From NCBI RefSeq assembly GCF_001280005.1, contig NZ_LGDW01000445.1:1-55262 (forward strand): a stretch of 55,262 bases of DNA, in the 5' to 3' direction. The notes under the pieces are model-generated. The model worked only from the letters and a program-made list of their open reading frames with translations, ran no database searches and was not told where the DNA came from. Below, piece after piece: positions 54,035 to 55,262 of this stretch (positions are counted from its first letter, which is position 1; every line of letters starts with the position of its first letter). A program made the translations under genes and the position numbers. Origin of the DNA: Streptomyces sp. NRRL WC-3618 (GTDB lineage Bacteria > Actinomycetota > Actinomycetes > Streptomycetales > Streptomycetaceae).

Positions 54035-55262
54035 GTGGTGTCTTCGCCGGAGCACGGACCGACGGCCGGACAGCCGGACGAACAGGCGGCAGAAGCTGCG
54101 GCAGAACGGGCCGCAGAAGGGGCGGAGGAATGGGCGGCTGACGGCACGACCGAGACCGGACGTCTGCTGGCCGGCCGCTACCGCGTCGTGGACCGGCTCG
54201 GGCGCGGCGGCATGGGCGTCGTCTGGCGAGCGGTCGACGAGGTCCTCGGCCGTGAGGTCGCGGTCAAGGAACTGCGTACGTTCACGGACGCCGGCGCGCC
54301 AGAACTGGCCGACCTGCGGCTGCGGATGCAGCGCGAGGCCCGCGCCGCGGCCCGGATCCGCCACCGCGGAGTGGTCGCCGTACACGATGTCACCGAGATC
54401 GACGGCCGCCCCCTGATCGTCATGGAACTGGTGGACGGCCGCTCCCTGGACGACATCCTGAGCGAGCGCGGCACCCTGGACCCCCATGAGGCCGCCGGGA
54501 TCGGCGCCCAGGTCATGGACGCGCTGGCCGCCGCCCACAACGTCGGCGTCCTGCACCGTGACGTGAAGCCCGGCAACATCCTGCTGGAGACCTCGGGCCG
54601 GGTCGTCCTGACGGACTTCGGCATCGCCACGATGGAGAACCCCGGCGACGGCTCGGCCACGCACCTCACCCGCAGCGGCGAACTCGTGGGCTCCCTGGAC
54701 TACCTGGCACCCGAACGGGCCCAGGGCAACGCCCCCGGCCCAGCCTCGGACATCTGGGCCCTGGGCGCCACCCTGTACGCGGCGGTCGAGGGCACCTCAC
54801 CCTTCCGCCGTACGTCGACCTGGTCCACGCTCACCGCGATCGTGGCCGAACCCCTTCCGGAGCCCCGTAACGCCGGCGCCCTGGGCCCGGTACTGCGGCA
54901 GCTGATGGCCAAGGCGCCGGAGGAGCGCCCGGACGCGGAGACGGCGCGGGGACTGCTGGAGTCGGTGGCATCGGCCACGAGCGGAGCCACGGACACACCC
55001 ACGACGGGGCTGCGGCGCTCCGGGGCGGCCCCCGTCGGCGTGCCTGAGGCCGTGGAGGCCCCGGCGGCGGAGTCCGGTGCGCAGCGCCCGCCGGGATTCG
55101 GGCCGGCCGAGCAGACGCCCCCCGGCTTCGGCCCGCCGGAGCCGATGCCCTCCCCGACGCCCGGCTTCGGCCCCGCAGGCCCGGTGCCGACCCCCGGCGC
55201 CCCGCACCCCGGCCCCCTCGCGGCCCCGACCCCCTTCTCCGCCCCGGCGCCCACCTCCGCAG
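54035..55262 (+). CDS. Serine/threonine protein kinase (partial, 3' end outside window)
   Basis: At least 409 codons. After a 45-residue Glu/Ala-rich N-terminus the kinase domain begins at LAGRYRVVDRLGRGGMGVVWRAVD. Lys78 (VAVKEL), His174-Arg-Asp176 (HRDVKPGNIL), Asp194 (DFGIA) and GSLDYLAPER are all intact. From about residue 330 the chain is Pro/Gly/Ala-rich with repeated PGFGP; the membrane segment and extracellular sensor usual for PknB-type kinases would lie beyond the edge. Starts are GTG at 54035 or 54038, with a weak ACGGGG site. No neighbour suggests a target. Confidence 0.92.
   Translation, partial: MVSSPEHGPTAGQPDEQAAEAAAERAAEGAEEWAADGTTETGRLLAGRYRVVDRLGRGGMGVVWRAVDEVLGREVAVKELRTFTDAGAPELADLRLRMQREARAAARIRHRGVVAVHDVTEIDGRPLIVMELVDGRSLDDILSERGTLDPHEAAGIGAQVMDALAAAHNVGVLHRDVKPGNILLETSGRVVLTDFGIATMENPGDGSATHLTRSGELVGSLDYLAPERAQGNAPGPASDIWALGATLYAAVEGTSPFRRTSTWSTLTAIVAEPLPEPRNAGALGPVLRQLMAKAPEERPDAETARGLLESVASATSGATDTPTTGLRRSGAAPVGVPEAVEAPAAESGAQRPPGFGPAEQTPPGFGPPEPMPSPTPGFGPAGPVPTPGAPHPGPLAAPTPFSAPAPTSA

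Noticed and set aside
52349..54664. Long minus-strand frame across the DUF6986 and kinase genes
   Set aside because: Both plus-strand genes have intact active-site motifs; the antisense product has none.

Overview
The window is high-GC DNA with GTG and TTG starts, strong G/C at third codon positions and purine-rich ribosome binding sites. Gene families such as DUF5997, DUF6214, DUF6421, DUF6986, LVIVD/DUF305 and the Lrp-FUSC pair point to a Streptomyces or very close actinomycete chromosome. No tRNA, rRNA, CRISPR array, insertion sequence or phage module was seen. The text is about 48 intact genes, one partial gene at the right edge and several gene remnants.

Layout. 1-80: ten perfect copies of an 8-bp unit. 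375-7139: a divergent catabolic cluster (SDR, two acyl-CoA dehydrogenases, EchA20-like hydratase, IpdC-like flavoenzyme; IpdA and IpdB) resembling the steroid C/D-ring (HIP) pathway of mycobacteria, with a KstR2-like palindrome between the two arms. 7186-12352: an amidohydrolase and a large secreted GH2 beta-galactosidase with an inserted LamG domain. 12371-17001: a PAS-GAF-PP2C phosphatase, a divergent DUF5997 / HTH-less LysR-substrate-domain pair, and an LCAT-like hydrolase whose nucleophile position is Gly. 17286-24039: an XRE regulator behind a 12-bp-arm inverted repeat, a truncated HAD gene, an Lrp-FUSC pair, a lactonase and a CbiX-like protein. 24503-31800 carries most of the gene decay: ung with a lost stop next to an inverted ung fragment, a cellulase scar (CebR-like box plus CBM2 tail), and an NCS2 permease lacking its N-terminal part. 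An intact BNR-repeat protein, an SGNH hydrolase and an OYE/ArsR redox pair lie among them. 31820-41585: FprA-like reductase, DUF6214, DUF305/LVIVD, HAD, PAP2, M56, DUF5134, VOC, GNAT and GDPD genes. 41876-46515: a coupled DUF6421-SDR-aldolase operon, then a transglutaminase-like/B3-B4 pair and three 70-bp repeats. 46745-49320: PlsC, divergent DUF4395/thioredoxin, and a short leader peptide before a flavin reductase. 49568-55262: etfBA, a secreted EEP phosphatase, a DUF6986 (citrate-lyase-like) gene and a Ser/Thr kinase running off the end.

How they fit. EtfAB can accept electrons from the FadE-type dehydrogenases of the steroid cluster. Small regulator-target pairs dominate the rest: KstR2-like site/ipd genes, ArsR/OYE, Lrp/FUSC, DUF5997/LysR-domain protein, leader peptide/flavin reductase. 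The most novel-looking items are the DUF5997-LysR-domain pair, read here as a possible split regulator, and the DUF6421-SDR-aldolase operon. Family assignments rest on motifs read by eye; no database search was run.
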